DNA of 64,000 bases from JAWLAT01 sp041395325 (GCA_041395325.1 JAWLAT010000007.1:1-64000), one strand, 5' to 3'. Numbered from the stretch's first letter, positions 44,061 through 53,147 are shown. Translations and numbers: made by a program. Notes: a model not told the origin generated them from the sequence alone.

Positions 44061-44399
44061 TCATGCCTTTGGCGCCTCCGCCAGGCTCGGGTAGATCGGG
44101 AACACCCGGTCCAGCCGGGCCAGTTCCAGCACCGCGATCACCGGCTGGCTGACCGAGACCAGCGAGAATGGCTGACTCTTGCCCCGTGCGCTTTGGAAGC
44201 CTTCGACCAGTGCCGCAATACCGGATGAGTCGATGTAGCTCACTGCCGCCAGGTCCACAGCGACCGGTCCGCCGCCGCCAAGCGCGTCGAGAATGGCCTT
44301 GCGCAGCTTCTGCGACCAGGACAGATCGACCTCCCCGGCCACCCGGACGACACGAAAGCCGTCTTCATTCACGGTCACGCAGGTGTTTGCCGCCGTCAT
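44061..44399 (-). CDS. STAS-domain anti-anti-sigma/MlaB-like protein
   Basis: 112 residues, a single STAS domain (10-105). The phospho-acceptor loop reads Y-I-D57-S58-S59-G, the same numbering as SpoIIAA and RsbV, so Ser58 is a likely phosphorylation site. In E. coli MlaB is a STAS protein that binds MlaF; here the STAS gene is adjacent to mlaE. It abuts the phosphatase/kinase gene with no gap, so that protein is the obvious partner. Whether it acts as an MlaB, as a sigma-pathway switch, or both cannot be decided from sequence. Confidence 0.85.
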   Translation of the reverse strand: MTAANTCVTVNEDGFRVVRVAGEVDLSWSQKLRKAILDALGGGGPVAVDLAAVSYIDSSGIAALVEGFQSARGKSQPFSLVSVSQPVIAVLELARLDRVFPIYPSLAEAPKA

Positions 44400-46091
44400 T
44401 CACTTCTCTCCCGTGTCTGGAGCCACCGCCTGCGGGCAGGGGCGCTCACCTTCATGCAGATTCTTGATCATTCTCAATACATTGCCGCTGCCGTCGGCCG
44501 GTGCTTCAAAACCCCACTGATCCATCACCATGTCGATCAGGTTGATGCCCAGGCCGCCCGGTCGACAGTGGTTCAAATCGCGGGGTTTGATGCGGCTGGG
44601 GTCAACCTCTCGAGCCCAGTCGCGCAGCACGAAGTGCAGCTGTCCGCCCATACGCCAGATATCCAGGCTCATGCGGCCGCTGGCATCGCCCTGGTAGGCG
44701 TGACGGATGACGTTGGCGGTGGCCTCGTCGATGGCCAGTACGATGCGCTGACGAACATCGGCCGGCATGCCCAGTCGTTGCAGCTGCTCGTCCACCGTGT
44801 GACGCACCAGCTTCAGGCAATGGGCATCGCAGCCGATGCTGATTCCAGCCAGATAGTGCGCCTCTTCGGGATCCTGCTCGACCAGCATCAGCGTGGTGTC
44901 GTCGGCCAGATGCAGACCGCGCAGACGCGAGACCAGACCGCGCAGGCGGGCTCGCGGCACCAGGTCGACCAACTGGTCGATCAGCGCCTGGAAACCGTCG
45001 ATGCCAATGGGTTCGCTGCCTTCGCCGCGCACATCGGTGGCACCATCGCTGTAGATATAGGCGCTGCCATCGCCGAGCAGACAGCGATTGCTGGTGTAGG
45101 GGTAGTCGGCGAGGATCGCCAACGGTGGCCCGTCGGCAATGAATTGCCGATAACCGCCCTTTGCCGAGCGCAGCAGCAGGGGGGGCAGTCCGGCATTGGA
45201 CCATTCCAGCAGGCTGGTCTCGGGGTCGAAGTAGCCCGCGAGCGCGCACAGGAACCGACCCTCGGTGACGGTCTGGCAGAGCTCCTCATTGACTCTGGCC
45301 AGCCAGCGGTCCGGAGGCAAACCCTCCTTGCCGGCCCAGCGCAACAGGCTCGAAGCGCGCACCATCAACAAGGCAGCGTCCATGCCCTTGCCCGAAACGT
45401 CGCCCACGCAGAAGGCGATGCGACCATCGGGCAGCGCGAAGTGGTCGTAGAAGTCACCGGAGATCTCGCGCGCCGGGATGTTGATTCCCAGGACCGGGCA
45501 GTCCTTCTGACGCAGCGGCAGCAACGTCTTCTGCATCTGCCGGGCCAGTTGGAATTCGCGGCGCAGACGCTCTCGCTGCATCAATTCCTCGGCCAGGCGG
45601 GCATTGGACAGCGCCAACGTGGTGGGAACGGCGAGCAGGCGCAGAATGTCGCGATCATGCGTGTCAAACAGCTGACCGCTACGCTTGTTCAGCACCTGCA
45701 GGGCACCGATGGGTCCTTCCGCGGCGCTCAGTGGCGCGCACAGGATCGAACGGGTGACGAAGCCACCAACATCACCGGCATGATCGACGTCGGTGGCGAC
45801 ATTCTGGACCAGCTGGACCTTGTTCTGCTTGATCGCGCGCCCAACGATGCCGCGGCCTCGCGGTACCCGCAGACCGGTCACGTCAACCGGTCCTGAGCAG
45901 GCTCGGCAGACCAGCTCACCCTTGTTGCCGTCGATCAGGAACAGGGCCGCCGCTTCGGCGTCCATGTGAATGGCAATCTGTTCGACGGCCTGGCGGACAG
46001 TCTGGTTGATGTCCAGCGTGGTGGCGAAGGCATGGCCCAGTTCGGCGAGCACGCCGAATTCTTCGGTGCCAAGCAATTGCCGCTGCGACAT
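44400..46091 (-). CDS. GAF - PP2C/SpoIIE phosphatase - HATPase fusion (RsbU/RsbW-like)
   Basis: 563 residues. Residues 1-165 GAF. Residues 185-405 PP2C/SpoIIE: metal motifs SGDFYD (211-216), GDVSGKG, SDGATD and ADDTT. Residues 425-545 anti-sigma-type HATPase: N-box E456-x-x-x-N460, D491, PGGLG 511-515. It therefore carries both the phosphatase and the serine-kinase half of a partner switch in one chain. Both active sites look intact. The adjacent STAS protein is the likely substrate. Ligand for the GAF is unknown. Confidence 0.9.
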   Translation of the reverse strand: MSQRQLLGTEEFGVLAELGHAFATTLDINQTVRQAVEQIAIHMDAEAAALFLIDGNKGELVCRACSGPVDVTGLRVPRGRGIVGRAIKQNKVQLVQNVATDVDHAGDVGGFVTRSILCAPLSAAEGPIGALQVLNKRSGQLFDTHDRDILRLLAVPTTLALSNARLAEELMQRERLRREFQLARQMQKTLLPLRQKDCPVLGINIPAREISGDFYDHFALPDGRIAFCVGDVSGKGMDAALLMVRASSLLRWAGKEGLPPDRWLARVNEELCQTVTEGRFLCALAGYFDPETSLLEWSNAGLPPLLLRSAKGGYRQFIADGPPLAILADYPYTSNRCLLGDGSAYIYSDGATDVRGEGSEPIGIDGFQALIDQLVDLVPRARLRGLVSRLRGLHLADDTTLMLVEQDPEEAHYLAGISIGCDAHCLKLVRHTVDEQLQRLGMPADVRQRIVLAIDEATANVIRHAYQGDASGRMSLDIWRMGGQLHFVLRDWAREVDPSRIKPRDLNHCRPGGLGINLIDMVMDQWGFEAPADGSGNVLRMIKNLHEGERPCPQAVAPDTGEK

Positions 46092-46093
46092 GC

Positions 46094-46927
46094 TCAGTGG
46101 GCTCCGCCGGTCGGGCCGTCTGCCTGCTCGGAGTCATCCTTCGCGCCAACCTGTGCCGACTGCTCCCACACACCGACGCGCCGGTGCCGGCGCCAACGTC
46201 GAAACAGCCAGTAGACCGGTCCCGAGCTGGCGTAGAGCAGCGACAACACCAGCAGCACATTGGGCGGATGGGCGGCGAGCAGCGCCAGGGCCACGACCAG
46301 CAACAGAATCCAGACGAAGCGCACCCGCTCCGGCCAGACCTTGAAACTGTAGTAGGGCAGCCGGCTGACCATGGCCAGACCCAGCGCGACCGTCAGGAAG
46401 GGGGTGACCCAGACCAGCGCAAAGCGGTTGCCACCAAAATCCTCGACCGCCCAAACCAGAGCCATCAGCGTTCCGGCGGCGGCCGGACTGGCCAGGCCCT
46501 GGAACAGATGTTTGTCGACCTTGCCGACATTGGCATTGAAACGAGCCAGCCGCAGTGCCGCGCAGGCGGCAAAAAGGAACGCGACCAACCAGCCCACCTT
46601 GCCCCAGAACACCCCATAGGCCTTCAGGCCCGACAGCGACCAGCTGTACACCACCAGTGCTGGCGCCAGACCAAAGCTGACCATGTCGGCCAAACTGTCG
46701 TACTGCGTTCCGAACTCACTCTGGGTCTTGGTCAGTCGCGCAACGCGGCCGTCCAGACCGTCGAGCAAGGCGGCCACGAAAACGGCCACGGCCGCCGTTT
46801 CATACAGGCCGTTGAACGCGGCCACAATGGCGTAGAAGCCGGCAAACAGGGCTCCCGTGGTGAACAGATTCGGCAGCAGGTAGATCGCCGCCGGTCGGCG
46901 TTGGACCTCGTCACTGCTGTGGTTCAT
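46094..46927 (-). CDS. pssA: CDP-diacylglycerol-serine O-phosphatidyltransferase
   Basis: 277 residues from ATG 46927. The CDP-alcohol phosphotransferase signature DGLDGRVARLTKTQSEFGTQYDSLAD contains the D-G...A-R...G...D...D residues. Six or more membrane segments. This is the integral-membrane class II PssA, not the E. coli-type soluble one. It makes phosphatidylserine, the precursor of PE. A 2-base gap separates it from the phosphatase/kinase gene, so it heads the operon. The 233-base upstream gap holds no gene. Confidence 0.93.
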   Translation of the reverse strand: MNHSSDEVQRRPAAIYLLPNLFTTGALFAGFYAIVAAFNGLYETAAVAVFVAALLDGLDGRVARLTKTQSEFGTQYDSLADMVSFGLAPALVVYSWSLSGLKAYGVFWGKVGWLVAFLFAACAALRLARFNANVGKVDKHLFQGLASPAAAGTLMALVWAVEDFGGNRFALVWVTPFLTVALGLAMVSRLPYYSFKVWPERVRFVWILLLVVALALLAAHPPNVLLVLSLLYASSGPVYWLFRRWRRHRRVGVWEQSAQVGAKDDSEQADGPTGGAH

Positions 46928-47160
46928 CCTGGCGTACCCCGCGCCGAGTGGCGCACTAGTGTACCGGCTTGGACGGAGCAGGGACGTCGCAGGGGCCAAT
47001 TGCGCTCCGGTCAGGCGATTGCGTTCGCAGTCGAGCAATGCGCCCGATCCCGGATTGGGTGAAAGTCCGCACAGCTTGGCAGCCGTGGAGCTGCCGTGGG
47101 GACTGCATCTGAGGGCGAAAGCGCTACACTCATGGCATGTCTTCGTTCCGGTAATCGGTC

Positions 47161-47562
47161 ATGACTGCTTCCTTCCCGCGCTTGCTTCTGATGATGCTGT
47201 TCCTGTGCTCGCCCGCGCTCGCGGCGGACAAGGTCTACAAGTGGACCGACGAGAACGGCGTGGTGCACTACGATGCCAAGCCGCCGGAACAGGCTGAGGC
47301 CCAGACTGTCGATATCCGGCGTGCACCGCCACCACCGCCGGCCACTGTCCCGGATCAAAGTCCGCCGACCGAAGAGGTCTTGCGAGCGGCACAATGCACC
47401 AGCGCTCGCGGCCAATTGCAGGTACTGCTGGCCAATGAAACGGTCGACGTCCAGAACGCCGACGGGACTCGCGTACGTCTGTCGCCAGAAGAACGGGAGG
47501 CGCAGATCGAGATGGCGCGCAAGGGCAGCGAGCAGTGGTGCAAGGACTCGGACGAAAGCTGA
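47161..47562 (+). CDS. Secreted DUF4124-domain protein
   Basis: 133 residues. Signal peptide cleaved near ALA-AD. Short DUF4124 domain directly after: KVYKWTDENGVVHYDAKPPEQ. A proline-rich linker then a C-terminal helix with one disulfide-capable Cys pair (C79 and C127 approx.). Members are periplasmic with no known activity. Its end overlaps the following gene by 28 bases. Confidence 0.8.
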   Translation: MTASFPRLLLMMLFLCSPALAADKVYKWTDENGVVHYDAKPPEQAEAQTVDIRRAPPPPPATVPDQSPPTEEVLRAAQCTSARGQLQVLLANETVDVQNADGTRVRLSPEEREAQIEMARKGSEQWCKDSDES

Positions 47563-47858
47563 TCGGGCCCAGCAGGGGGCGAGCCAGCATCTGGCTGCTC
47601 TTGTTGGTGGCGCTACTGGCGCTGTGTTGGTGGCTGCGCGAATCCTGGTGGCACTGGCTGCCTGCCGATTGGCAAGAGACCCCGGACAAGCAGACGGCGG
47701 TCGTTGCCCCCGGGGCAACCAAGCCCATCTACGCCTGGCGAGACGACGAAGGTCGCTGGAACTACACCGACGTGCCACCAGCAGACCGTCCCTACGAAAC
47801 GCGCCAGTACCGTGAGGACGTCAACGTGGTGCCATCGGCGCCACCGCGGACCGACTGA
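47535..47858 (+). CDS. Membrane-anchored DUF4124-domain protein
   Basis: 107 residues from GTG 47535. A single TM helix (about 19-36: IWLLLLVALLALCWWL) then a W-rich linker and a minimal DUF4124 domain (KPIYAWRDDEGRWNYTDVPP). The gene overlaps its neighbour upstream by 28 bases and dusA by 1 base (TGATG). It may be an uncut sibling of the secreted copy. Function unknown. Confidence 0.7.
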   Translation: MVQGLGRKLIGPSRGRASIWLLLLVALLALCWWLRESWWHWLPADWQETPDKQTAVVAPGATKPIYAWRDDEGRWNYTDVPPADRPYETRQYREDVNVVPSAPPRTD

Positions 47859-48886
47859 TGCGACGAACGCTGTCCGTGGCGCCGATGATGGACTGGACCG
47901 ATCGGCATTGTCGTTTTCTGCATCGGCTGATCGCGCCGGATGCCTGGCTCTACACCGAGATGGTGGTGGAACAGGCCGTCCGCTTCGGGCCGCGCGAACG
48001 TTTGCTTGGCTTCGATCCGGCCGAACATCCCGTTGCCCTGCAGCTGGGTGGCGCGGAGCCGCGCGAACTGGCCGAGGCCGCGGCCATCGGCGCCGCTGAG
48101 GGATACGACGAAATCAATCTCAACTGCGGCTGTCCCAGTGACCGTGTGCAGTCGGGCCGCTTTGGCGCCTGCCTGATGCGCGAGCCGGATCGAGTGGCCG
48201 AGGCAGTGGTCGCCATGCGGGAGGCGGTGGGCCCGGCCGTGCCGGTCACGGTGAAGTGTCGGCTGGGTGTGGATGATGACGACAGCGAAGCGTTCTTTCG
48301 GCAGTTCATCGAACGGGTCGCGGAGGCCGGTTGCCGGGTGTTCGTCGTGCACGCCCGCAAGGCTTGGCTCAACGGCCTGAGTCCGAAGGAAAACCGGGAG
48401 ATTCCGCCGTTGGATTATGAGCGGGTGTTCCGCCTCAAGCGGGATCGCCCGGACCTGTGCGTGATCCTCAACGGCGGTCTGGACGATGGTCCGGAGAGCC
48501 TGCGTGCCTTGTCTCAGGTTGATGGCGTGATGCTGGGTCGCCACGCCTATCACGAACCTTGGTCGCTGGCCCGGTTGGCCCATCGCATCGCACGGCTGAG
48601 TGACGGTCAGGCGTTTGACCAGAGTGAGCCGGTCGAGCGCCGGCCGGCTGTGGTCGCCGACTATGTGCGCTACATGCGGGTGCAAATGGCCCGGGGCGTG
48701 CCGGTGAGGACGCTCCTGCGACCCCTGCTGGGTCTTTTTCAGGGGCTGCCAGGAGCCCGGATGTGGCGACGCAGCCTGTCAGGTGGCGACCTGCAGCCGT
48801 TGCAGGATCAGCCCGAGCGTCTGCTCGAGCTGATCCCGCACGTCATCTTCAATGGCGACAGCGGTAAAGCCGATAGAGCGGCCTGA
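47858..48886 (+). CDS. dusA: tRNA-dihydrouridine synthase A
   Basis: 342 residues. FMN-binding TIM barrel: APMMDWTDRHCR at the N-terminus, catalytic Cys in NLNCGCPSDRVQSGRFGACLM, and the DusA-specific VHARKAWLNGLSPKENREIPPL. It reduces U20/U20a in the D-loop of tRNAs. The start overlaps the DUF4124 stop (TGATG). Convergent with the metalloprotease gene 22 bases on. Confidence 0.95.
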   Translation: MRRTLSVAPMMDWTDRHCRFLHRLIAPDAWLYTEMVVEQAVRFGPRERLLGFDPAEHPVALQLGGAEPRELAEAAAIGAAEGYDEINLNCGCPSDRVQSGRFGACLMREPDRVAEAVVAMREAVGPAVPVTVKCRLGVDDDDSEAFFRQFIERVAEAGCRVFVVHARKAWLNGLSPKENREIPPLDYERVFRLKRDRPDLCVILNGGLDDGPESLRALSQVDGVMLGRHAYHEPWSLARLAHRIARLSDGQAFDQSEPVERRPAVVADYVRYMRVQMARGVPVRTLLRPLLGLFQGLPGARMWRRSLSGGDLQPLQDQPERLLELIPHVIFNGDSGKADRAA

Positions 48887-48907
48887 GGGCTCTTCGGCGC
48901 CGCCGAT

Positions 48908-51241
48908 TCATTGACCAGACGGCACCGCCGCAGGCGCGCTGAGCAGCGTCAGCGGCGTCTGTTCGGGGCGGGCGAAACTGCCGCCGGCTGGCCCCAGGAA
49001 CTGCACCTCGAAGCCGAGCCGGTTGGGACCGTCAATCATCTCCTGGGTCGGCTCGGTCAGCGCCGGAACAAGGGTGCCGGCGGGCTCGTCCGAGAAGGGT
49101 TCGCTGGGACAGGTGCGACAGTAGCCGCGCCGCTGCATGAAGGTGATGGCTGCGCCCGGCTCATATTGCTCACTGAGCGCATAGCCCCAGCGGCCCGTGC
49201 CCTGACTGTCCGGGTAGTAGAGCAGGGCGAAGAAGAGGTTGGTATCGTCGGCCCGTCTGGCGGTCGCCACCGATGCCCCCCAGCCCTGATCGTTGATGCC
49301 GCCATACCAGGTGCCGGTCAGATCCACCGCGGTGCGGTCGGCCAAGGCAATCAGCGGCTCCATGCACCAGTTGCCTTCATCGCCATCGAGTGACCAGGCG
49401 AAGGTGGCCAACTGCTCAGCGCCCGTCCGATCGATACCGTCGTTGCAGGCGGCTGAATCCAGTGCCTGATTGAAGTCCAGGCGGACCTGACCGCGTCGCG
49501 CGCCATCGGCTCGCTGCGGGGGCGATCGGTTGCCGTCATAGACATAGCTCACCAGCGAATTGCCGAAGCTGTCGGCATCGGCCAGGAAGACCCCGTCAAC
49601 CAGCGGGCCGGTCGCCAGGAACCACTCCGGCAAGCCGTTCTGGTCGTAACTGTAGAACAGCAGCGTGTAGATCTCCTGGCCCTGAGCAGTCCGGAACACG
49701 CGCTGGAAATCGATGCCGTGACCGGCGCGGTCGCGGTCCAGCCATTGTCCGACGAAGGGCGCGGGGAAGCTCGGCATCACCGTGGGTTCTGATCGCCAGC
49801 CAACGGCATTGAGCATTGGTTGGGTCAGCTTCAGGGCCCGGTTGCCGCCCTGGGCCGAGGAACTGGGCACCATCAGGTCGCCGCGATAGACCAGATCGAT
49901 GTGTGAGAGCGTCGAACCTGGGCGCAGCGTGGAAGGTGCGTAGATGCGAACACCCGGTTCGCTTCCGCGTGGCGTGTAGAAGGGAGATGCAAGCGCCTCG
50001 GGTTCTACCCACTGCAGCTTGGTGACGCTGGTCATCGCAGCGCGCCGGTCCGCATTGCTTGAGCGCGAGAACGATGTGGGCTGGCCGCTGCGCGTGTCGA
50101 CCAGTTGGCGGGAAAAGATGTCATCCCGACCGAAGAACTCGCTGCCTGCGCCGGCGCCGCCATCGCTGACCTGCACCAATGACAGGAAGCCCAGGCCGTG
50201 GCTGATTTCATGCATCGCGATGCCGATGAAATCGATGGCACCCAGGGGTGGCGGATTGAGTCCGTAATAGAAGCCGCCGCCGAACAACCCGTTGCTGTCG
50301 ACGACACTGTTGAAAGTGATCGTGACGTCGACGCGTGAATCGCAGGGGCCACCGGCGATGCGACAGAAGGTCGTTCCGGCCAGTTTGGCGCTGGGTGCGG
50401 CCGCGTACCAGGCGTGCGACTCCGGCAGGAAGGTCTGACGCAGGCCGGGTTGTTGGTCATCAAACAGGCTCGGGTCATTGATGAACAGACCTTCCGGGCC
50501 GGCCTGCGCCAGGACGGCGCTGGTCTCGTCTGCTTCCAGTTCATCCCAGCAGGCGCGGACCGTGATGGGTGCCTCGCTGCGGAAGCCCGCCGAGATCCGA
50601 CTGACGGCATCGAGGACGGCCAGGCGTCGTTGCTCGCCCAACGTGGCGCCTGGATTGCCGGAGGCTTGCACCGGCGGTGTGTTGGCGTTCCATGGCGCCA
50701 GATTGCAGACGCATCCGGGACCATCGAAGGGTGTGCAACCCAGGTCGAAACGCACGGCAATGGTGGAGGGCGACGGGCTCTCATCGCTGCGCAACTCCAG
50801 TCGCAAGGTGGCGTCGACTGGTACGCCCGAGAAATTCACGATCGCCACATGCCAGCGCCCCGGCGTCGCTGGTCGGTAACCATGCTCCCCGACCACCACA
50901 AATTCCTGGTTGCCGGCGCTGATCGACTGGAAGTGAGACATATCGGCCAGCCAGAGGAAGGTCTGATCGGCCGATGCGGGCAGCAAGCCATAGCTGTTGC
51001 GGTCTGGAAAGGTTGTTTCATAGCGAACGAACATGTCCATGTCCGTGTTGCTTCGCGGCGTGCCGTCCAGATCCAGGCGGAACTTGCGCACTCCGGCTGG
51101 CACGTCGAAGTAGAAGTCATTGGTGAACTGGCCGGCCGGAATCTGAAAGCTGACCGTTTGTCCATCATTGAGCGCGATACGCTCGGCGGCATCGGCTACC
51201 TGCAGCCACAACACCGCCAGCAGAACCATCCAGAAGCGCAT
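48908..51241 (-). CDS. Secreted zinc metalloprotease with W-rich C-terminal repeats
   Basis: 777 residues. Signal peptide ends ADA-AE. A PPC-like beta domain (20-150), then the protease: HEISHGLGF near 343-351 gives the HExxH ligands, and the later SHIDLVYRGDLM segment fits the third-ligand region of this secreted family. Two C-terminal repeats of the same pattern follow (GQWLDRDRAGHGIDF... and GTWYGGINDQGWGAS...). Cysteines are numerous. An unusual pairing with an 84-residue secreted protein lies directly upstream. Confidence 0.8.
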   Translation of the reverse strand: MRFWMVLLAVLWLQVADAAERIALNDGQTVSFQIPAGQFTNDFYFDVPAGVRKFRLDLDGTPRSNTDMDMFVRYETTFPDRNSYGLLPASADQTFLWLADMSHFQSISAGNQEFVVVGEHGYRPATPGRWHVAIVNFSGVPVDATLRLELRSDESPSPSTIAVRFDLGCTPFDGPGCVCNLAPWNANTPPVQASGNPGATLGEQRRLAVLDAVSRISAGFRSEAPITVRACWDELEADETSAVLAQAGPEGLFINDPSLFDDQQPGLRQTFLPESHAWYAAAPSAKLAGTTFCRIAGGPCDSRVDVTITFNSVVDSNGLFGGGFYYGLNPPPLGAIDFIGIAMHEISHGLGFLSLVQVSDGGAGAGSEFFGRDDIFSRQLVDTRSGQPTSFSRSSNADRRAAMTSVTKLQWVEPEALASPFYTPRGSEPGVRIYAPSTLRPGSTLSHIDLVYRGDLMVPSSSAQGGNRALKLTQPMLNAVGWRSEPTVMPSFPAPFVGQWLDRDRAGHGIDFQRVFRTAQGQEIYTLLFYSYDQNGLPEWFLATGPLVDGVFLADADSFGNSLVSYVYDGNRSPPQRADGARRGQVRLDFNQALDSAACNDGIDRTGAEQLATFAWSLDGDEGNWCMEPLIALADRTAVDLTGTWYGGINDQGWGASVATARRADDTNLFFALLYYPDSQGTGRWGYALSEQYEPGAAITFMQRRGYCRTCPSEPFSDEPAGTLVPALTEPTQEMIDGPNRLGFEVQFLGPAGGSFARPEQTPLTLLSAPAAVPSGQ

Positions 51242-51243
51242 GC

Positions 51244-51498
51244 TCAGTGTCTCCGCAGGTGGACGCCGAAGTCCGGCATCGATTTCAGTCTGTCGTTCGC
51301 TGCCGAGTCACAGGTCTGCACCCAACGACCGTCAGCGCTGCGCACCATGCGGGTCTGAAACAGGACCGGTGAGGGGCGGCTGAGTTGCTTGTCGAGCCGC
51401 TGTTCCTGCTTCGGCCCCTGGCCGATTTGATGAAATTCGGGTTGCACGCTGACTGGGGCAGCCGCCAGACTCGCGATGAGCAGGATTGCGGGGGTCAT
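51244..51498 (-). CDS. Small secreted protein preceding the metalloprotease
   Basis: 84 residues from ATG 51498, which begins a signal peptide (MTPAILLIASLAAAPVSVQ). The mature part is short, charged and has one cysteine (QTCDSAANDRL). Two bases separate it from the protease, so they are co-transcribed. It could be an inhibitor, chaperone or pro-factor; nothing in the sequence decides. A longer in-frame extension upstream is rejected because it buries the signal peptide. Confidence 0.65.
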   Translation of the reverse strand: MTPAILLIASLAAAPVSVQPEFHQIGQGPKQEQRLDKQLSRPSPVLFQTRMVRSADGRWVQTCDSAANDRLKSMPDFGVHLRRH

Positions 51499-51623
51499 GA
51501 GTGTGCTTCGGGCGGGGCGGGGGCGTGATTCTGGCATGGGGGTCGGAGTCAGGCATCCACTCCTTGGACGCGAGTCACATTCAGCTTTTCTGTCCCCCAG
51601 CGGTGCTTCATGTCGTCTTGACA

Positions 51624-51716
51624 GTTGTTGCAGGGAAACAACGGATTTTTCGAGTTGTTGCGTATTGACCATAGTGTTGCGTCGACGCTAAACTGTTGTT
51701 GGCTTGAAGCAACACT
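51624..51716 (+). promoter_or_regulatory. Array of GTTGTTGC-like repeats upstream of the outer-membrane protein
   Basis: GTTGTTGC occurs at 51624-51631 and 51654-51661 (exactly 30 bases apart), a relative AGTGTTGC at 51673-51680, GTTGTT again at 51695-51700, and the inverted copy GCAACACT at 51709-51716. The first repeat also forms a GTTGTT/AACAAC dyad (51624-51629, 51637-51642). Spacing of about three helical turns suggests a regulator bound on one face. Confidence 0.6.
51665..51694 (+). promoter_or_regulatory. Sigma-70-like promoter of the outer-membrane protein
   Basis: TTGACC (51665-51670), 18-base spacer, TAAACT (51689-51694). It lies inside the repeat array, so bound regulators would overlap it. 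Confidence 0.5.
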
Positions 51717-51744
51717 CCAGCTTCGGGTCAGGGCTTCGAGGGTT

Positions 51745-52896
51745 ATGCACGCACATTCGGCTAAAAATCTGCTGAGGGGAGCATCAGGAAGGGCCCTGAT
51801 GCTCCCTCTTTCTTTGTGGGCTGCACCGATCCTTGCGCAAGGAGACGATGCTTCGCACGCCGTTCTGCGTGGTCAATGGCAGGACAAGGCGTTGAGCGCC
51901 GTCACGCCGTCTTACAGCTGGGCGCCGCACACGCCCGCCGTTGCCAGTGCACGCGGTGCACGAACGGGTTTGACGGCAGAATTCGTTTTCCCGCTGCGGA
52001 ATCTGGGGTCGGTCCAGTCCGTGTCGGTTTCGACTGCTTCAGGTCATGGTCTGCGGCAGATCAGTCAGGGCTCACGGTGGCAGCGCGAGCAGTCGCAGCG
52101 GCTCGGCGCCCAGTGGCAGGAAAGTGTGATCGCGCCGGCGCTGTCGGCAGCGGTGGGTGACTCGCGAGTGACGGTTGAGGCCGTGTTCGTCCAGCAGTTG
52201 TATGCAAGTACGGCTTTGGGCGTCGGCCGCAGCCAGTTCGATCAAGGACGCGAGGTCGCTCCTGGTCTGGGCGAGGCAACCGGTACAGGTGTGGCGCTGA
52301 CCTATGAGTCGCCTGTGACTGACGGTCTGACGGCCTATGCGTCCGTCCGCTCCAAGGTCGACATGGATCCGCTGCAGCAGTTTCGTGGCATTTATGCCGA
52401 CCCGGGTCAGTTCGACATACCCGGCGGTGTCGGTGCGGGCCTGACTCAGCGGGTGGGCAGATCGGGCTGGGTGCAGGTTGGCGTCGAGCGGGTCATGTAC
52501 AGCGACGTCGATACCTTCACTTCGCGCGCATTGCCGACCCGTTTCCTGGGTCTGCTGGGTGACAGCACGAGTCCGAGTTTCGATTGGCAGGACCTGACTG
52601 TTTACTCGGCGGCCGTCGGCTATCAAGCGAGCAATGATTGGTGGTGGGAGCTGCGGTACAGCACGCAGCAGCAACCCGAGCCTACGTCTGCCTTGCTCAG
52701 CCAGGCGCTGGAAGAGCAGTACAGCGATCGGAATTTCGCAGTCGGCATCGGTCGCCCGACGGGTGCCAATTCCCAGCTGCGCCTGACGGCCAGCTATGCG
52801 GCCCGGGAGTACTTTCTGGGCACGCCAACGATCGGCACCTTTGACGGTGACGGCGAGCAGATCGAGTTCGAAGCGCTCTGGCAGGTCAATTTTTGA
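51745..52896 (+). CDS. Outer-membrane beta-barrel protein
   Basis: 383 residues from ATG 51745; signal peptide cleaved near ILA-QG. The mature chain alternates polar and hydrophobic residues in short strands, has many aromatic turns (YSWAPHTP, WWWELRYS), and ends in Phe (WQVNF), the C-terminal signal for BAM assembly. About 16 strands by eye. I cannot place it in a named porin class. No partner gene follows; an AraC regulator begins 251 bases downstream. Confidence 0.75.
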   Translation: MHAHSAKNLLRGASGRALMLPLSLWAAPILAQGDDASHAVLRGQWQDKALSAVTPSYSWAPHTPAVASARGARTGLTAEFVFPLRNLGSVQSVSVSTASGHGLRQISQGSRWQREQSQRLGAQWQESVIAPALSAAVGDSRVTVEAVFVQQLYASTALGVGRSQFDQGREVAPGLGEATGTGVALTYESPVTDGLTAYASVRSKVDMDPLQQFRGIYADPGQFDIPGGVGAGLTQRVGRSGWVQVGVERVMYSDVDTFTSRALPTRFLGLLGDSTSPSFDWQDLTVYSAAVGYQASNDWWWELRYSTQQQPEPTSALLSQALEEQYSDRNFAVGIGRPTGANSQLRLTASYAAREYFLGTPTIGTFDGDGEQIEFEALWQVNF

Positions 52897-52919
52897 CCTG
52901 ACCGTCCGGACCGTCAGGT
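52896..52919 (+). repeat. Hairpin overlapping the stop of the outer-membrane protein gene
   Basis: ACCTGAC...GTCAGGT with an inner GTCC/GGAC pair and single C bulges. No T-run follows on the + strand. Possibly an mRNA 3' end stem. Confidence 0.45.
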
Positions 52920-53147
52920 TCCCCGAGACCTGATCTGTTTCCCGCCACTTTTCCCCGAATGCGGCTTTGTGCGTACTCGCCATGGCGATGCGATACCTGG
53001 TCCCCGTGCCATGCCCCGGGAAGCGCCATCGGAACCTTGTCCAAGTGACTTGCGGCGCACCCAATCGGTGATTCGCTGACGTTTGGGTCATGTTGAGGGT
53101 GATCGATCGCTCTAGCATCTGTGGATCAGGGATGGCGGAGTCCGACG

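Noticed and set aside
44061..44399. Reading the STAS gene simply as canonical MlaB
   Set aside because: Its length and DSSG loop fit the anti-anti-sigma type at least as well, so I left the role open.
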